Part shown: piece by piece, positions 23,400 to 31,034 of the stretch | How positions within the stretch are numbered: position 1 is the first letter of the stretch | Layout: every line of letters begins with the position of its first letter | Assembly: GCF_009866965.1 (NCBI RefSeq) | Contig: NZ_SPKJ01000043.1 | Location: forward strand, 1-33,158 | Reading direction: 5' to 3' | Source: Propylenella binzhouense | GTDB taxonomy: Bacteria > Pseudomonadota > Alphaproteobacteria > Rhizobiales > Afifellaceae | Length of the DNA stretch: 33,158 nt | Program-made: the position numbers and the translations under genes | The notes under the pieces: generated by a model | The model's input: only the letters and a program-made list of their open reading frames with translations | Database searches by the model: none | Told to the model about the DNA's origin: nothing

Positions 23400-24887
23400 A
23401 TGGACGCGCGCGCCCCATTCCGGGTCGAGGAGGCCTCGGTCGCGGATATCCACGCCGCCTACCGGGCGGGCACCGCCACGGCGCGGAGCGTCACGCAGGC
23501 CTTCCTCGACCGCATCGCGGCCTATGACCGGCGGGGGCCGCAGCTCTGGTCGATCGTGCAGACCAATCCGGATGCGCTGCGCGACGCGGCGGCCCTCGAC
23601 CGCGCCTTCGCCGAAACCGGCGGCTTCGTCGGCCCGCTTCACGGAATCCCGGTGCTCGTCAAGGACAATTACGACGTCGCCGGCCTGCAGACGACCGGCG
23701 GATCCTCCGCGCTTCTCGGCTGGGTGCCGGAGCGGGATTCGACCGCCGTCGCGAAGCTGCGCGCGGCGGGCGCGGTGATCCTCGCCAAGACCACCATGTC
23801 GGAATGGGCGCGCGGCGGCTTCGACAACATCAATTCGGTGCTGCCGACCTTCGCCCGCAATCCCTACAACACGGCGCATGCCACCGGCGGCTCCTCGGGC
23901 GGGACCGGCAGCGGCGTCGCCGCGAGCTTCGGCGTGATGGGCCTCGGCTCCGACACGTTCGGCTCGATCCGCAATCCGTCCTCCAACAACGCCCTCGTCG
24001 GCCTGCGCCCGAGCTGGGCGCTGGTCTCCCGGGCCGGCATGATCGGCCTCTACGACGCCCGCGACACCGCCGGACCGATGGCCCGGACGGTGAGCGACCT
24101 CGTCGCCCTTCTCGACGTCATCGCGGGCGTCGATCCGGCCGATCCGGCGACGCGGGAGGCGGAAGGCAGGATTCCGCCGTCCTATGCCGCCTCGCTCGAT
24201 CCGGACGGGCTGAAGGGCAGGCGCCTCGGCGTGCTCCGCCAGGCCTTCCCGCCGCAGCGCTCCGATCCGCAGGTGCTGGCGCTCCTCGATCGCGCGCTGG
24301 CGGATCTCAGGCGCGCCGGCGCGATCGTGGTCGACCCGTTCGAGATCTCCGGGTTCGACGCCTTTCCGCCGCGGCCGCACCCGCTGAGCGAGGTGCGCGC
24401 CGCCATCGAGCGCTATCTCGCCACCACGGGCCCGGGCTTTCCGAAGAGCCTCGCGGAGGTCGTCGCCGCGGGGACGTTCCACCCGCTGCACGAGGTGAGC
24501 CTGCGCGCCACGGCGACCGCCCCGGCACCGGAAGACGATCCGGTCGTCCACGCGCTCGAAGCGCTCGAGGCGGAGATGCGCGCGGCCTATTCCGAGGCCA
24601 TGGACCGGGCCGGGATCGATGCCTTCGTGCTGCCGGTGGCGAGCTATCCGCCGAAGCTCAACGGCGACCGCAACGTGACGCCGCCGGGCGCCACGACCTG
24701 GATCGCCTCCGGCCTGCACTGGCCGGCGATCGCGGTGCCGATGGGCTACACCTACGAGGACCTGCCCTCGGGGCTGCAGATCGTGGCGCGGCCCTGGAGC
24801 GAGCCGATGCTGATCGCGATGGCCTTCGGCTACGAGCAGGCGACCCGCCACCGCCATCCGCCGTCGACGGTGCCGCCGCTCCAGTGA
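23400..24887 (+). CDS. Peptide-amidase-like amidase
   Basis: A 495-residue amidase-signature enzyme of normal length. The triad is intact: Lys88 in VLVKDNYD, cis-Ser165 in GGSSGGTG, and nucleophile Ser189 in GSDTFGSIR, with 24 residues between the serines. The N-terminus (VADIHAAYRAG, LDRIAAYDRRGPQL, GPLHGIPVLVKDN) and the DTAGPMARTVSD block look most like peptide amidase (Pam), which removes the C-terminal amide of peptides. No signal peptide is present, so it is cytoplasmic here. The start lies one base after the binding-protein stop, and the AtzH-like gene follows 13 bases later. An AtzE-type role is possible from that neighbour, but no AtzG-like subunit is visible. Confidence 0.92.
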   Translation: MDARAPFRVEEASVADIHAAYRAGTATARSVTQAFLDRIAAYDRRGPQLWSIVQTNPDALRDAAALDRAFAETGGFVGPLHGIPVLVKDNYDVAGLQTTGGSSALLGWVPERDSTAVAKLRAAGAVILAKTTMSEWARGGFDNINSVLPTFARNPYNTAHATGGSSGGTGSGVAASFGVMGLGSDTFGSIRNPSSNNALVGLRPSWALVSRAGMIGLYDARDTAGPMARTVSDLVALLDVIAGVDPADPATREAEGRIPPSYAASLDPDGLKGRRLGVLRQAFPPQRSDPQVLALLDRALADLRRAGAIVVDPFEISGFDAFPPRPHPLSEVRAAIERYLATTGPGFPKSLAEVVAAGTFHPLHEVSLRATATAPAPEDDPVVHALEALEAEMRAAYSEAMDRAGIDAFVLPVASYPPKLNGDRNVTPPGATTWIASGLHWPAIAVPMGYTYEDLPSGLQIVARPWSEPMLIAMAFGYEQATRHRHPPSTVPPLQ

Positions 24888-24900
24888 GGACCTGCCCGGG

Positions 24901-25284
24901 ATGATCGAGGAGATCGACAACGAGGAGACGGTCGCCGAGGTGCGCGACTGCTTCCTGCGCTACAACCGTGCGCTCGACGCGGGCGACGTCGACGCGCTCA
25001 ACGGCTTCTTCTGGAATTCGCCCGCCACGGTCCGCTTCGGCCCGGGGGAGACGCTCTTCGGCTACGACGCGATCGCGGGCTTCCGGTCGAACCGGTGGCG
25101 CGGCGCCGGGCCGGCCCGGCGGATCGAGGAGGTCGTCGTCACGGCCTATGGCCGCGACGTCGCGACGACCAACGCCCTCATCCGCAGCGGGAACGGCGCC
25201 CTCAGCCGGCAGTCGCAGACCTGGATCAGGCGGCCGGAGGGCTGGCGGATCGCTGCCGCCCATGTGAGCGCGGCCCCGGCCTGA
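24901..25284 (+). CDS. AtzH-like protein (DUF3225, NTF2 fold)
   Basis: A 127-residue protein of the NTF2-like superfamily, resembling AtzH from the cyanuric acid pathway. From established knowledge, AtzH acts on 1,3-dicarboxyurea to give allophanate, and Tyr22 and Arg46 were reported as needed. Here Tyr21 (CFLRYNRALD) and Arg45 (SPATVRFGPGE) fall at the same places with a one-residue shift. The rest (LFGYDAIAGFRSNR, SRQSQTWIRRPEGWRIAAAHVS) is the usual family ending. It closes the operon after the amidase, a common amidase-AtzH order, though the AtzG partner is missing. It may handle an N-carboxy or ureido product; that is inference. Confidence 0.85.
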   Translation: MIEEIDNEETVAEVRDCFLRYNRALDAGDVDALNGFFWNSPATVRFGPGETLFGYDAIAGFRSNRWRGAGPARRIEEVVVTAYGRDVATTNALIRSGNGALSRQSQTWIRRPEGWRIAAAHVSAAPA

Positions 25285-25293
25285 TGGCCCTGA

Positions 25294-25313
25294 GCGCCGC
25301 GTCGCTGCGGCGC
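25294..25313. terminator. Hairpin between convergent AtzH-like and SDF genes
   Basis: GCGCCGC and GCGGCGC pair perfectly (7 bp) around a six-base loop. It lies in the 48-base gap between two convergent stop codons, the place expected for a bidirectional terminator. No T-run follows on either strand. Confidence 0.4.
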
Positions 25314-25332
25314 GGCCGGAGGCGGCGGCCGG

Positions 25333-26706
25333 TCACGCGCTTCCTTGCGCCGCTTCGGCCGGAAGCGGCTCGGCCATGCCGGAACTTTCCTGCGCCGCCT
25401 CCCGGGAGCGGGGCGCGATCGCCGCGGTGCTCGCCGTCACGGTGCAGACGCTGCCGATCGTCATGAAGGTGTCGGACACCGCGTCGACCGCGACGAACAG
25501 GATGAAGGCGGCCTCGAACGGAAGCTTGAGATAGCCGCACAGGATCGACATCTGCGTCAGGATCACCAGCCCGGCCATGCCGGAGGTCGTGAGCGCCAGC
25601 AGCGCCGAGGACATTCCGACGAGGACGAGGTCCGGGACCGAAAGGGTCCGGCCGTAGAGCTGCGCGATGAAGAGGACGCCGCTCACATAGAGGAAGATCG
25701 CGCCGGTGCGCAGCAGTGCCGCCTGCAGCGGCGCCAGCAGTTCGACGACGACCTGGTCGAAGTTCAGCCGCTCGACCAGGAGCTCGATGATCCAGGGGAT
25801 CGACGCGACGGTGGAGCGCGTCGTGATCACCACCATCAGGAGCGGCTGGAAGGCCTTGATCGTGGACCAGTAGCCGCGCCCGGACCTCGCCGCGACGATC
25901 GCGATGGAGGCGAGGAAGACGCAGAGGCTCGAAAGCCCCATGACGAGCAGGAAGCCGCCCATCAGCCGGAGCGGCTCCGGCCCCATCGAGGCGATCTGGT
26001 CGGCGATCAGCGCGAAGGTTGCGAGGGGCAGCGCCCAGATGAACCAGTTGGTCAGGATGATGCAGGCCCGGTAGACGGCGTCGAGCCCGCGCGCGAAGCT
26101 CATCGAGGATTGCCGCGGCACCTGCCCGACGGCGAGCCCGAAGAAGATGCAGAAGAGCAGGACCTGGATCGTGTCGCCGCTTGCGAGCGAGCCGAAGACG
26201 TTGCTCGGGACGAGATTGAGGAAGATCGTCAGCGGCCCGGTGGTCTCCTCCGCCTCCGGCGGCGGGGTGAGCGTCAGCTCGAGATCGGTCGAGACGGTGC
26301 CCTGCGCGTTGATGAACTTGCCCAGTTCGATGCGCGACTGGGGATCGTCGATCCGGCCGGGCTCCAGCACCATCGCCAGCGAGCCGCTCAGGGCGACCCC
26401 GACGAAGGAGACGATCAGCACCGCGATGCCGACCCGGCCGAGATATTTCGCGGATTGCGGATCCTGCACCATCGACGTGATCGAGAAGATCACGGAGGAG
26501 ACCAGGAACGGCAGGACTACCATCTTCAGGAGGTTCAGATAGGCGTAGGCGACGGGGCTCAGCGCGTGGGCCGTCGCGGGGAAATGCAGGCCGCAGAGGA
26601 CGCCCGCGCCGATGAGCACGAGGGTCGTGAACGGCGATCTCAGGACGCGCTTCACGATCGCGAGGTGCCTGCGCCCTCCGCCTGCCGAAGATGCCGCCGC
26701 ATTCAT
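25333..26706 (-). CDS. Divergent SDF-family (DctA/GltP-like) carrier lacking canonical cation residues
   Basis: Inner-membrane protein of 457 residues with the hydrophobic pattern of the dicarboxylate/amino acid:cation symporter family. Landmarks align with GltPh: TRSTVASIP (residues 296-304) for hairpin 1, PLQAALLRTGAIFLY (326-340) for the NMDGT helix, TSGMAGLVI (374-382) for hairpin 2, and DAVSDTFMTIGSV (408-420) for helix 8. The NMD motif is replaced by Leu-Arg-Thr, and the GltPh Arg397, Asn401 and Asp405 positions appear as Met415, Ser419 and Val423; Asp408 and Asp412 remain. The Na+ and substrate sites therefore differ from known members. It follows a periplasmic binding protein by three bases, which is unusual for this family. 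Confidence 0.85.
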   Translation of the reverse strand: MNAAASSAGGGRRHLAIVKRVLRSPFTTLVLIGAGVLCGLHFPATAHALSPVAYAYLNLLKMVVLPFLVSSVIFSITSMVQDPQSAKYLGRVGIAVLIVSFVGVALSGSLAMVLEPGRIDDPQSRIELGKFINAQGTVSTDLELTLTPPPEAEETTGPLTIFLNLVPSNVFGSLASGDTIQVLLFCIFFGLAVGQVPRQSSMSFARGLDAVYRACIILTNWFIWALPLATFALIADQIASMGPEPLRLMGGFLLVMGLSSLCVFLASIAIVAARSGRGYWSTIKAFQPLLMVVITTRSTVASIPWIIELLVERLNFDQVVVELLAPLQAALLRTGAIFLYVSGVLFIAQLYGRTLSVPDLVLVGMSSALLALTTSGMAGLVILTQMSILCGYLKLPFEAAFILFVAVDAVSDTFMTIGSVCTVTASTAAIAPRSREAAQESSGMAEPLPAEAAQGSA

Positions 26707-26709
26707 GGC

Positions 26710-27561
26710 CTAGGCACCGCGCTCCGCCATGTAGCGCGCGATGATCTCGTCGGTCTTCATCACCGCGCCGCCCCGCGCCAGGTCGAGGAAGAGGTCGGCG
26801 AACGCCGCGAGGTGGGGCGCATCCGGCCGGATCCCGATCGCCAGCGTGTCGAGGCGGTCGGACAGGGTGATCGAGCGCGCGACCACCGTCATCGACGGGT
26901 CGTCGACGAGGAGCTTCTTGATCTCGAAATCGTCCCGGTAGGCCATGTCGATCTCTTCGGACCGCACGGCCTCCACCATCGACGACCAGTCCGCGAATTC
27001 GCGGATGCGCGCGCCGGGAAAGCTGGTCCGCGCGAACTCGGCGAAGGAGGAATGCGCGATGACGCCGAGGTCGCCCCGGAAGTCGCGGACGACGTCTTCG
27101 GCGGGCCTGCCGCCGGCCAGGCGGGCGAAGCGGACCCGGTTCGTGATCAGCCCGTGATGGAGCGTCGCATAGGGTTGCGAGTAGCGGATGATCCGGCCCC
27201 GCTTCAGGGTCCGGCTCAGCTTGCACACGGCGAGGTCAGTCCGGCCTCGCGCGACCAGTTCGACGGCGGCGTCGAAGGTGTTCGCCGAACGGTCGAAGGC
27301 GAGCTCGACCTCGAGCGCGGCGGCAATCTCGCGGGACATCTCGACGTCGAGGCCGGCATCGCGGCTGCCGGCGGCAGAAAAGAACGGGAGCGACGAGAAG
27401 CCGGGCGTCGCCACCCGCAGCGAGCCTGCATTCAGGATGTCGCGCAGGTCCCGGGTGCCGCGCTCCTGCGCGAAGGCGCGCGGCACCGCAGCCGAGCCCG
27501 CCGCACCCATCAGAAGCGTTCGTCGCGAAAGGCCGATGAGCGTCCTTGCGCCTGCAGTCAT
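26710..27561 (-). CDS. Family-3 (amino-acid-type) periplasmic solute-binding protein, Tat-like signal
   Basis: About 283 residues with the SBP_bac_3 fold: after the signal come LRVATPGFSSLPFFS, GLDVEMSREIAAALEVE, VARGRTDLAVCKLSRTLKR and MVEAVRSEEIDMAYRDD. A twin-arginine-like motif SRRTLLMGA (residues 12-20) precedes a cleavage site near AFAQ at residue 31. ATG 27561 has AGAGGA close upstream. No ABC permease or ATPase is nearby; its only operon partner is the SDF carrier three bases downstream. It is either the receptor of that carrier or a stray ABC receptor. The substrate is likely an amino acid or a small organic acid. Confidence 0.88.
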   Translation of the reverse strand: MTAGARTLIGLSRRTLLMGAAGSAAVPRAFAQERGTRDLRDILNAGSLRVATPGFSSLPFFSAAGSRDAGLDVEMSREIAAALEVELAFDRSANTFDAAVELVARGRTDLAVCKLSRTLKRGRIIRYSQPYATLHHGLITNRVRFARLAGGRPAEDVVRDFRGDLGVIAHSSFAEFARTSFPGARIREFADWSSMVEAVRSEEIDMAYRDDFEIKKLLVDDPSMTVVARSITLSDRLDTLAIGIRPDAPHLAAFADLFLDLARGGAVMKTDEIIARYMAERGA

Positions 27562-27804
27562 TCCGTCCTCTCGGCGCGGACCCGGATCGTCCGGCGAGTG
27601 ATCACATCCGGATCGCACCGGCAGTTCAGGCTAGGGCCCTCCGGTTAAGAAAGCGAAACCAAGCGGTTGCGGCCGGCCGGCCGGTTTCCGGAAGGTTCCG
27701 GCCACGCGAAGCTCTCGCGCATCGCCGGGTTCTCGACCAGGATACAAGCGGGCCAGCCGGGGCACGGCCCGCGCCCGACGAAAGAACATCGCAAGGGGAG
27801 AGAC

Positions 27805-28566
27805 ATGGCGGAGGACGGGCAGCCGCTTCGCGGCAAGGTCGCGCTCATCACGGGAGCGGCGCGGCGGATCGGGCGGGCGACGGCGCTCTCGCTTGCCCGG
27901 TCGGGCGCCTCCATCGTGATCAACGCCCGCAGCTCGGCGGCGGAGATCGAGAAGGTCGCCGACGAGGTCCGCGCGCTCGGCGCCGGGGCGATGACCCATC
28001 TCGCCGACGTGACGGACGAGGAGGCGGTGGCCGCCATGTTCGAAGCCGTCGATGCGCGCTTCGGCCGGCTCGACGTGCTGGTCAACAACGCCGCCGACCG
28101 GCGCGAGGCGCCGTTGACGGAAATGAGCTTCGCCGACTGGCGGGCGATCACCGGCACCATTCTCGACGGCGCGTTCCTGTGCGCGCGGAGCGCGCTGCCG
28201 CTCATGGTCCGCTCGGGCGGCGGCGTTGTGATCAATATCGGCGGCATGACGGGACACACGGGCGCCTACAACCGGGCCCATGTCTGCACCGCGAAGGCGG
28301 GGCTCGTCGGCCTGACCAAGGCGATCGCGGTCGAATTTGCCGGGCGCGGGATCACGGCGAACTGCGTCGTGCCGGGCAAGATCGGCGGCGAGCGCGCGAG
28401 GTCCGCCGGCGCGGGCGGGTCGGTGCCCGGGACCGGCCAGCCGATCGTCGGGCGCGAAGGCCATCCCGAGGAGGTGGCGGAGATGGTGCGGACGCTCGCG
28501 GTGCCGACCGGCCGCTTCATCACCGGCCAGACCATCCATGTCAGCGGCGGGATGTACTTTCCGTGA
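27805..28566 (+). CDS. SDR-fold protein lacking the catalytic Ser and Tyr
   Basis: A 253-residue short-chain dehydrogenase/reductase fold. The nucleotide loop is TGAARRIGRA (residues 16-25), with Arg in place of the first Gly as in pteridine-reductase-like members, followed by NNAADR and the C-terminal GRFITGQTIHVSGGMYF. The active site is altered: the usual INISS is INIGG, so the catalytic Ser position is Gly147, and the YxxxK motif reads VCTAK, with Val160 where Tyr belongs; Lys164 is kept. The only Tyr nearby is Tyr155. ATG 27805 follows AGGGGAG. The 3' end overlaps the convergent MmgE/PrpD gene by 26 bases. It may use another acid/base or act as a non-redox enzyme. Confidence 0.92.
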   Translation: MAEDGQPLRGKVALITGAARRIGRATALSLARSGASIVINARSSAAEIEKVADEVRALGAGAMTHLADVTDEEAVAAMFEAVDARFGRLDVLVNNAADRREAPLTEMSFADWRAITGTILDGAFLCARSALPLMVRSGGGVVINIGGMTGHTGAYNRAHVCTAKAGLVGLTKAIAVEFAGRGITANCVVPGKIGGERARSAGAGGSVPGTGQPIVGREGHPEEVAEMVRTLAVPTGRFITGQTIHVSGGMYFP

Positions 28567-29968
28567 CCGGATCGGCCTGAAGCAGGGGCCGGAGGCTCCG
28601 CACGTCCGCACAGGTATCGAGTTCCCAGGCGGCCGCCGCGAGCTGCCGGGCGGCGGCGGCGCCGACGACCGGACCCGCGAGGTCGATGCATTTCGCCGCG
28701 ACGTCCGCGCGCCCCATCGGGTTGTCCGGCGTCCCGTGGACGGCGTAGGTCCGATGGCTGAGCACCCGGCCGTCGCTCAGCTCCAGGGTGACGATTGCCT
28801 GGCGCCCGGGCTTCGCGCGGGTGAGTTCCGCGCTCGGCCGAAGCTCGATCCGGCTCCGCAGCGCCAGCACCGCCGGATCCCGCATGCGCCCGTAATCGTG
28901 CGCCATGGCGAAGCCGAGCCCGCGGTCGAGCAGGGCGACGGCGGCGAGATGCTGCGCGCAGATGTCCGGCATCGAGCGGTCGCTGACGAGCGCGGCGCGG
29001 TCGTCCGGCAGCTCCAGGACGACCCGCTCGATCGCATCGGGATGGAAATCGTGCGCCGCGAGGAGCGCGGCGACGCTGTCGAGCACCGCCTGGACGGGCG
29101 AGCCGACGCACCATTTCTTGATCGAGGCCTCCATCACGCCGTGCCGGGCGCCGAGCTCCGTCACGAGCGCCCCGGGCCGCGCCTCGTCGGCGAAGGCGCT
29201 GAAGAAATTGTGCGGCCCGGTGAAGGGATCCTGCACGCCGGTGAAGCCTGCCGCCACCAGAGCGGCGGCCGTGACGCCGTTGCGCGCGCCCATGCCGCCG
29301 AAATCGAAGGCCTTCTCGACATGCTCCTCGTCGCGCTGCCAGAACCGGATCCCGGAGGCCTGCTGGATGGCGTAGGAGAGGGCGGAACGCACCTCCTGCG
29401 GGCCGAAGCGGCAGAGCGCGATCGCCGCGGCCGCCGCCCCGAAATTGGCGCCCAGGCAGTGCGAGCTGTGGCTGCCGGCCTCCGGCGAGGCATAGCCGAG
29501 CGCGAGCGAGAACCGGGCCCCGAGATCGTAGCCCGCGGCGACCGCCTTGATGAGGTGCGCGCCGCTCATGCCGCGGCTCTCCGCGACGGCGAGCGCGGCC
29601 GGCACGACGGCGCAGCCGGGGTGATAGCGGCCGGGAAGATGGCTGTCGTCGGTCTCGTCGGCATGCGCCATGATGCCGTTCGCGAGCGCCGCATTGACGG
29701 GATCGGTGAGGATGCGCGTCCCGACGAGCGTGCAGGCCGGCCGGCCGCCCTGGGCCGCGGCATAACCGATCGCGAGCCGCCCCGGTTTGAGCCGGGACCC
29801 GGAGATCATCGCCGCCAGCGTGTCGAGAACATGGTGCTTCGTCTTCTCGACCACCGCCGGCGGAAGCTCCTTCCCAAGGACAGCCGAAAGGTGATCCGAC
29901 AGCACCGCGGCGACTTCTGCGGCGCCGGAGGCCCGAAGACCGGCATCATTCTGATTTTCCGCCAGCAT
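28541..29968 (-). CDS. MmgE/PrpD family protein
   Basis: A 475-residue protein of the MmgE/PrpD family, which includes 2-methylcitrate dehydratase, cis-aconitate decarboxylase and iminodisuccinate epimerase. Family blocks seen are HHVLDTLAAMISGS near residue 44, ANGIMAHADETDDSHLPGRYHPG (about 96-118), KAFDFGGMGARNGVTAAAL and IKKWCVGSPVQAVLD. ATG 29968 is preceded by AAGGAG with about six bases between. It is divergent from the TctCBA operon across 84 bases and overlaps the SDR gene tail to tail. The neighbouring tricarboxylate transporter suggests it works on an imported polycarboxylate. Confidence 0.92.
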   Translation of the reverse strand: MLAENQNDAGLRASGAAEVAAVLSDHLSAVLGKELPPAVVEKTKHHVLDTLAAMISGSRLKPGRLAIGYAAAQGGRPACTLVGTRILTDPVNAALANGIMAHADETDDSHLPGRYHPGCAVVPAALAVAESRGMSGAHLIKAVAAGYDLGARFSLALGYASPEAGSHSSHCLGANFGAAAAAIALCRFGPQEVRSALSYAIQQASGIRFWQRDEEHVEKAFDFGGMGARNGVTAAALVAAGFTGVQDPFTGPHNFFSAFADEARPGALVTELGARHGVMEASIKKWCVGSPVQAVLDSVAALLAAHDFHPDAIERVVLELPDDRAALVSDRSMPDICAQHLAAVALLDRGLGFAMAHDYGRMRDPAVLALRSRIELRPSAELTRAKPGRQAIVTLELSDGRVLSHRTYAVHGTPDNPMGRADVAAKCIDLAGPVVGAAAARQLAAAAWELDTCADVRSLRPLLQADPVTESTSRR

Positions 29969-29977
29969 GCCGACTCC

Positions 29978-30005
29978 TTGTCGCCGGATGACAACGTGTT
30001 ACTCT
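29978..30005 (+). promoter_or_regulatory. Promoter and candidate operator upstream of tctC-like gene
   Basis: TTGTC and GACAA form a 5-7-5 inverted repeat at 29978-29994. It overlaps a possible -35 TTGTCG (29978-29983) with -10 TACTCT (30000-30005) 16 bases on. The arrangement suits a dimeric repressor such as a GntR- or LysR-type protein, but no such regulator is encoded in the window. The site also covers the ribosome site region of the divergent MmgE/PrpD gene. Confidence 0.45.
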
Positions 30006-30052
30006 TCCCGTGATCTGCGGCGAACAAAAATGCGCAGACGGGAGGAACGAAC

Positions 30053-31024
30053 GTGAGCCTGATCTCGAAGGTCCCGCTCGGGGCCGGAATCGCTGCGGCT
30101 GTGCTCGCTCTCTGCACGGTGGCCTCCGCGCAGGACAAGTACCCGGTCGATACGGTGACGCTCGTCACCCATTCGAGCCCGGGGGGCGGCACCGACGTCT
30201 ATCTCCGCGAGATGGCGCCGCATCTGCAGAAGGTGCTCGGCGCGAACATCGTGGTCGAGAACGTCCGGGGCGGCAGCGGCGCCAAGGCGATGGCCCACGT
30301 CGCGCAGGCGAAGCCGGACGGGTCGGTGCTCTACGGGACGACGCCGAGCTTCGTCAACACGTCGCTGCTCAGCAAGCCGCAGTTCACCTATGCGGATCTC
30401 GAGCCGGTCATGAACATCTTCATGGACCCGCAGGTCGTCTACACGACGACGAAGAGCGAGTACAAGACGCTCGCCGAGCTGGTCGAAGCCGCGAAGGCGA
30501 AGCCCGGGACGATCTCGATCGGCGTGAGCACGCCCGGCTCGCTCGACCGGCAGGTGATGGAACGGCTCAAGAAGCTCACCGGCATCGAGGTCAACATCGC
30601 GACCCATGACGGCGGCGGCGACCTCCTCGTCAACGTGCTCAACGGAACGCTCGCCGCCGGCATCGGCGAAGTGCAGGAGCTGCGCGGCCAGATCCAGGCC
30701 GGGGAGATCCGGCTCATCGCGAGCTATACCGAGAAGCGTCTCGATAACTTCCCCGACGTGCCGACCGCGCGCGAGCAGGGCATCGACCTCGTGGTGCGGA
30801 AGTTCCGCGGCCTGGCCGGGCCCAAGGGCATGCCCGCCGAGGTCTTCGCGGCCTGGGAGAAGGCGATTCCGGCCGTGCTCGACCTCCCCGAGTTCAAGAA
30901 GTGGTACCAGGCGGGCGGCCTGATCCCGACCGTCATGAACCACGAGGAATATGCGAAGTTCATGACGGATTTCGTCGCCGAGCAGAAGCAGTTCTTTGCC
31001 GATTACGGCGTGACCAGCGACTGA
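30053..31024 (+). CDS. tctC: Tripartite tricarboxylate transporter substrate-binding protein (TctC/Bug family)
   Basis: Periplasmic receptor of 323 residues with a Sec signal (about residues 1-25, ending VASAQD). The mature start DTVTLVTHSSPGGGTDVYLR holds the Bug-family PGGGTD loop that binds a carboxylate, followed by VVENVRGGSGAKAMAHVA and the PVMNIFMDPQVVY segment. GTG 30053 has GGAGG seven bases upstream, a better choice than any ATG. The membrane subunits follow directly. Bug proteins bind citrate, tartrate, aspartate, nicotinate, terephthalate and others, so the ligand cannot be told. Confidence 0.95.
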   Translation: MSLISKVPLGAGIAAAVLALCTVASAQDKYPVDTVTLVTHSSPGGGTDVYLREMAPHLQKVLGANIVVENVRGGSGAKAMAHVAQAKPDGSVLYGTTPSFVNTSLLSKPQFTYADLEPVMNIFMDPQVVYTTTKSEYKTLAELVEAAKAKPGTISIGVSTPGSLDRQVMERLKKLTGIEVNIATHDGGGDLLVNVLNGTLAAGIGEVQELRGQIQAGEIRLIASYTEKRLDNFPDVPTAREQGIDLVVRKFRGLAGPKGMPAEVFAAWEKAIPAVLDLPEFKKWYQAGGLIPTVMNHEEYAKFMTDFVAEQKQFFADYGVTSD

Positions 31025-31034
31025 CGCCGGCGCG

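Noticed and set aside
23400-25284. Complete AtzG-AtzE-AtzH cluster of cyanuric acid catabolism
   Set aside because: The amidase N-terminus and signature blocks are closer to peptide amidase, no short AtzG-like frame precedes it, and AtzD and AtzF are absent.
27582-27594. CCGGA-TCG-TCCGG inverted repeat upstream of the family-3 binding protein
   Set aside because: Short GC-rich palindromes are common at this base composition and no second copy or promoter context supports a function.
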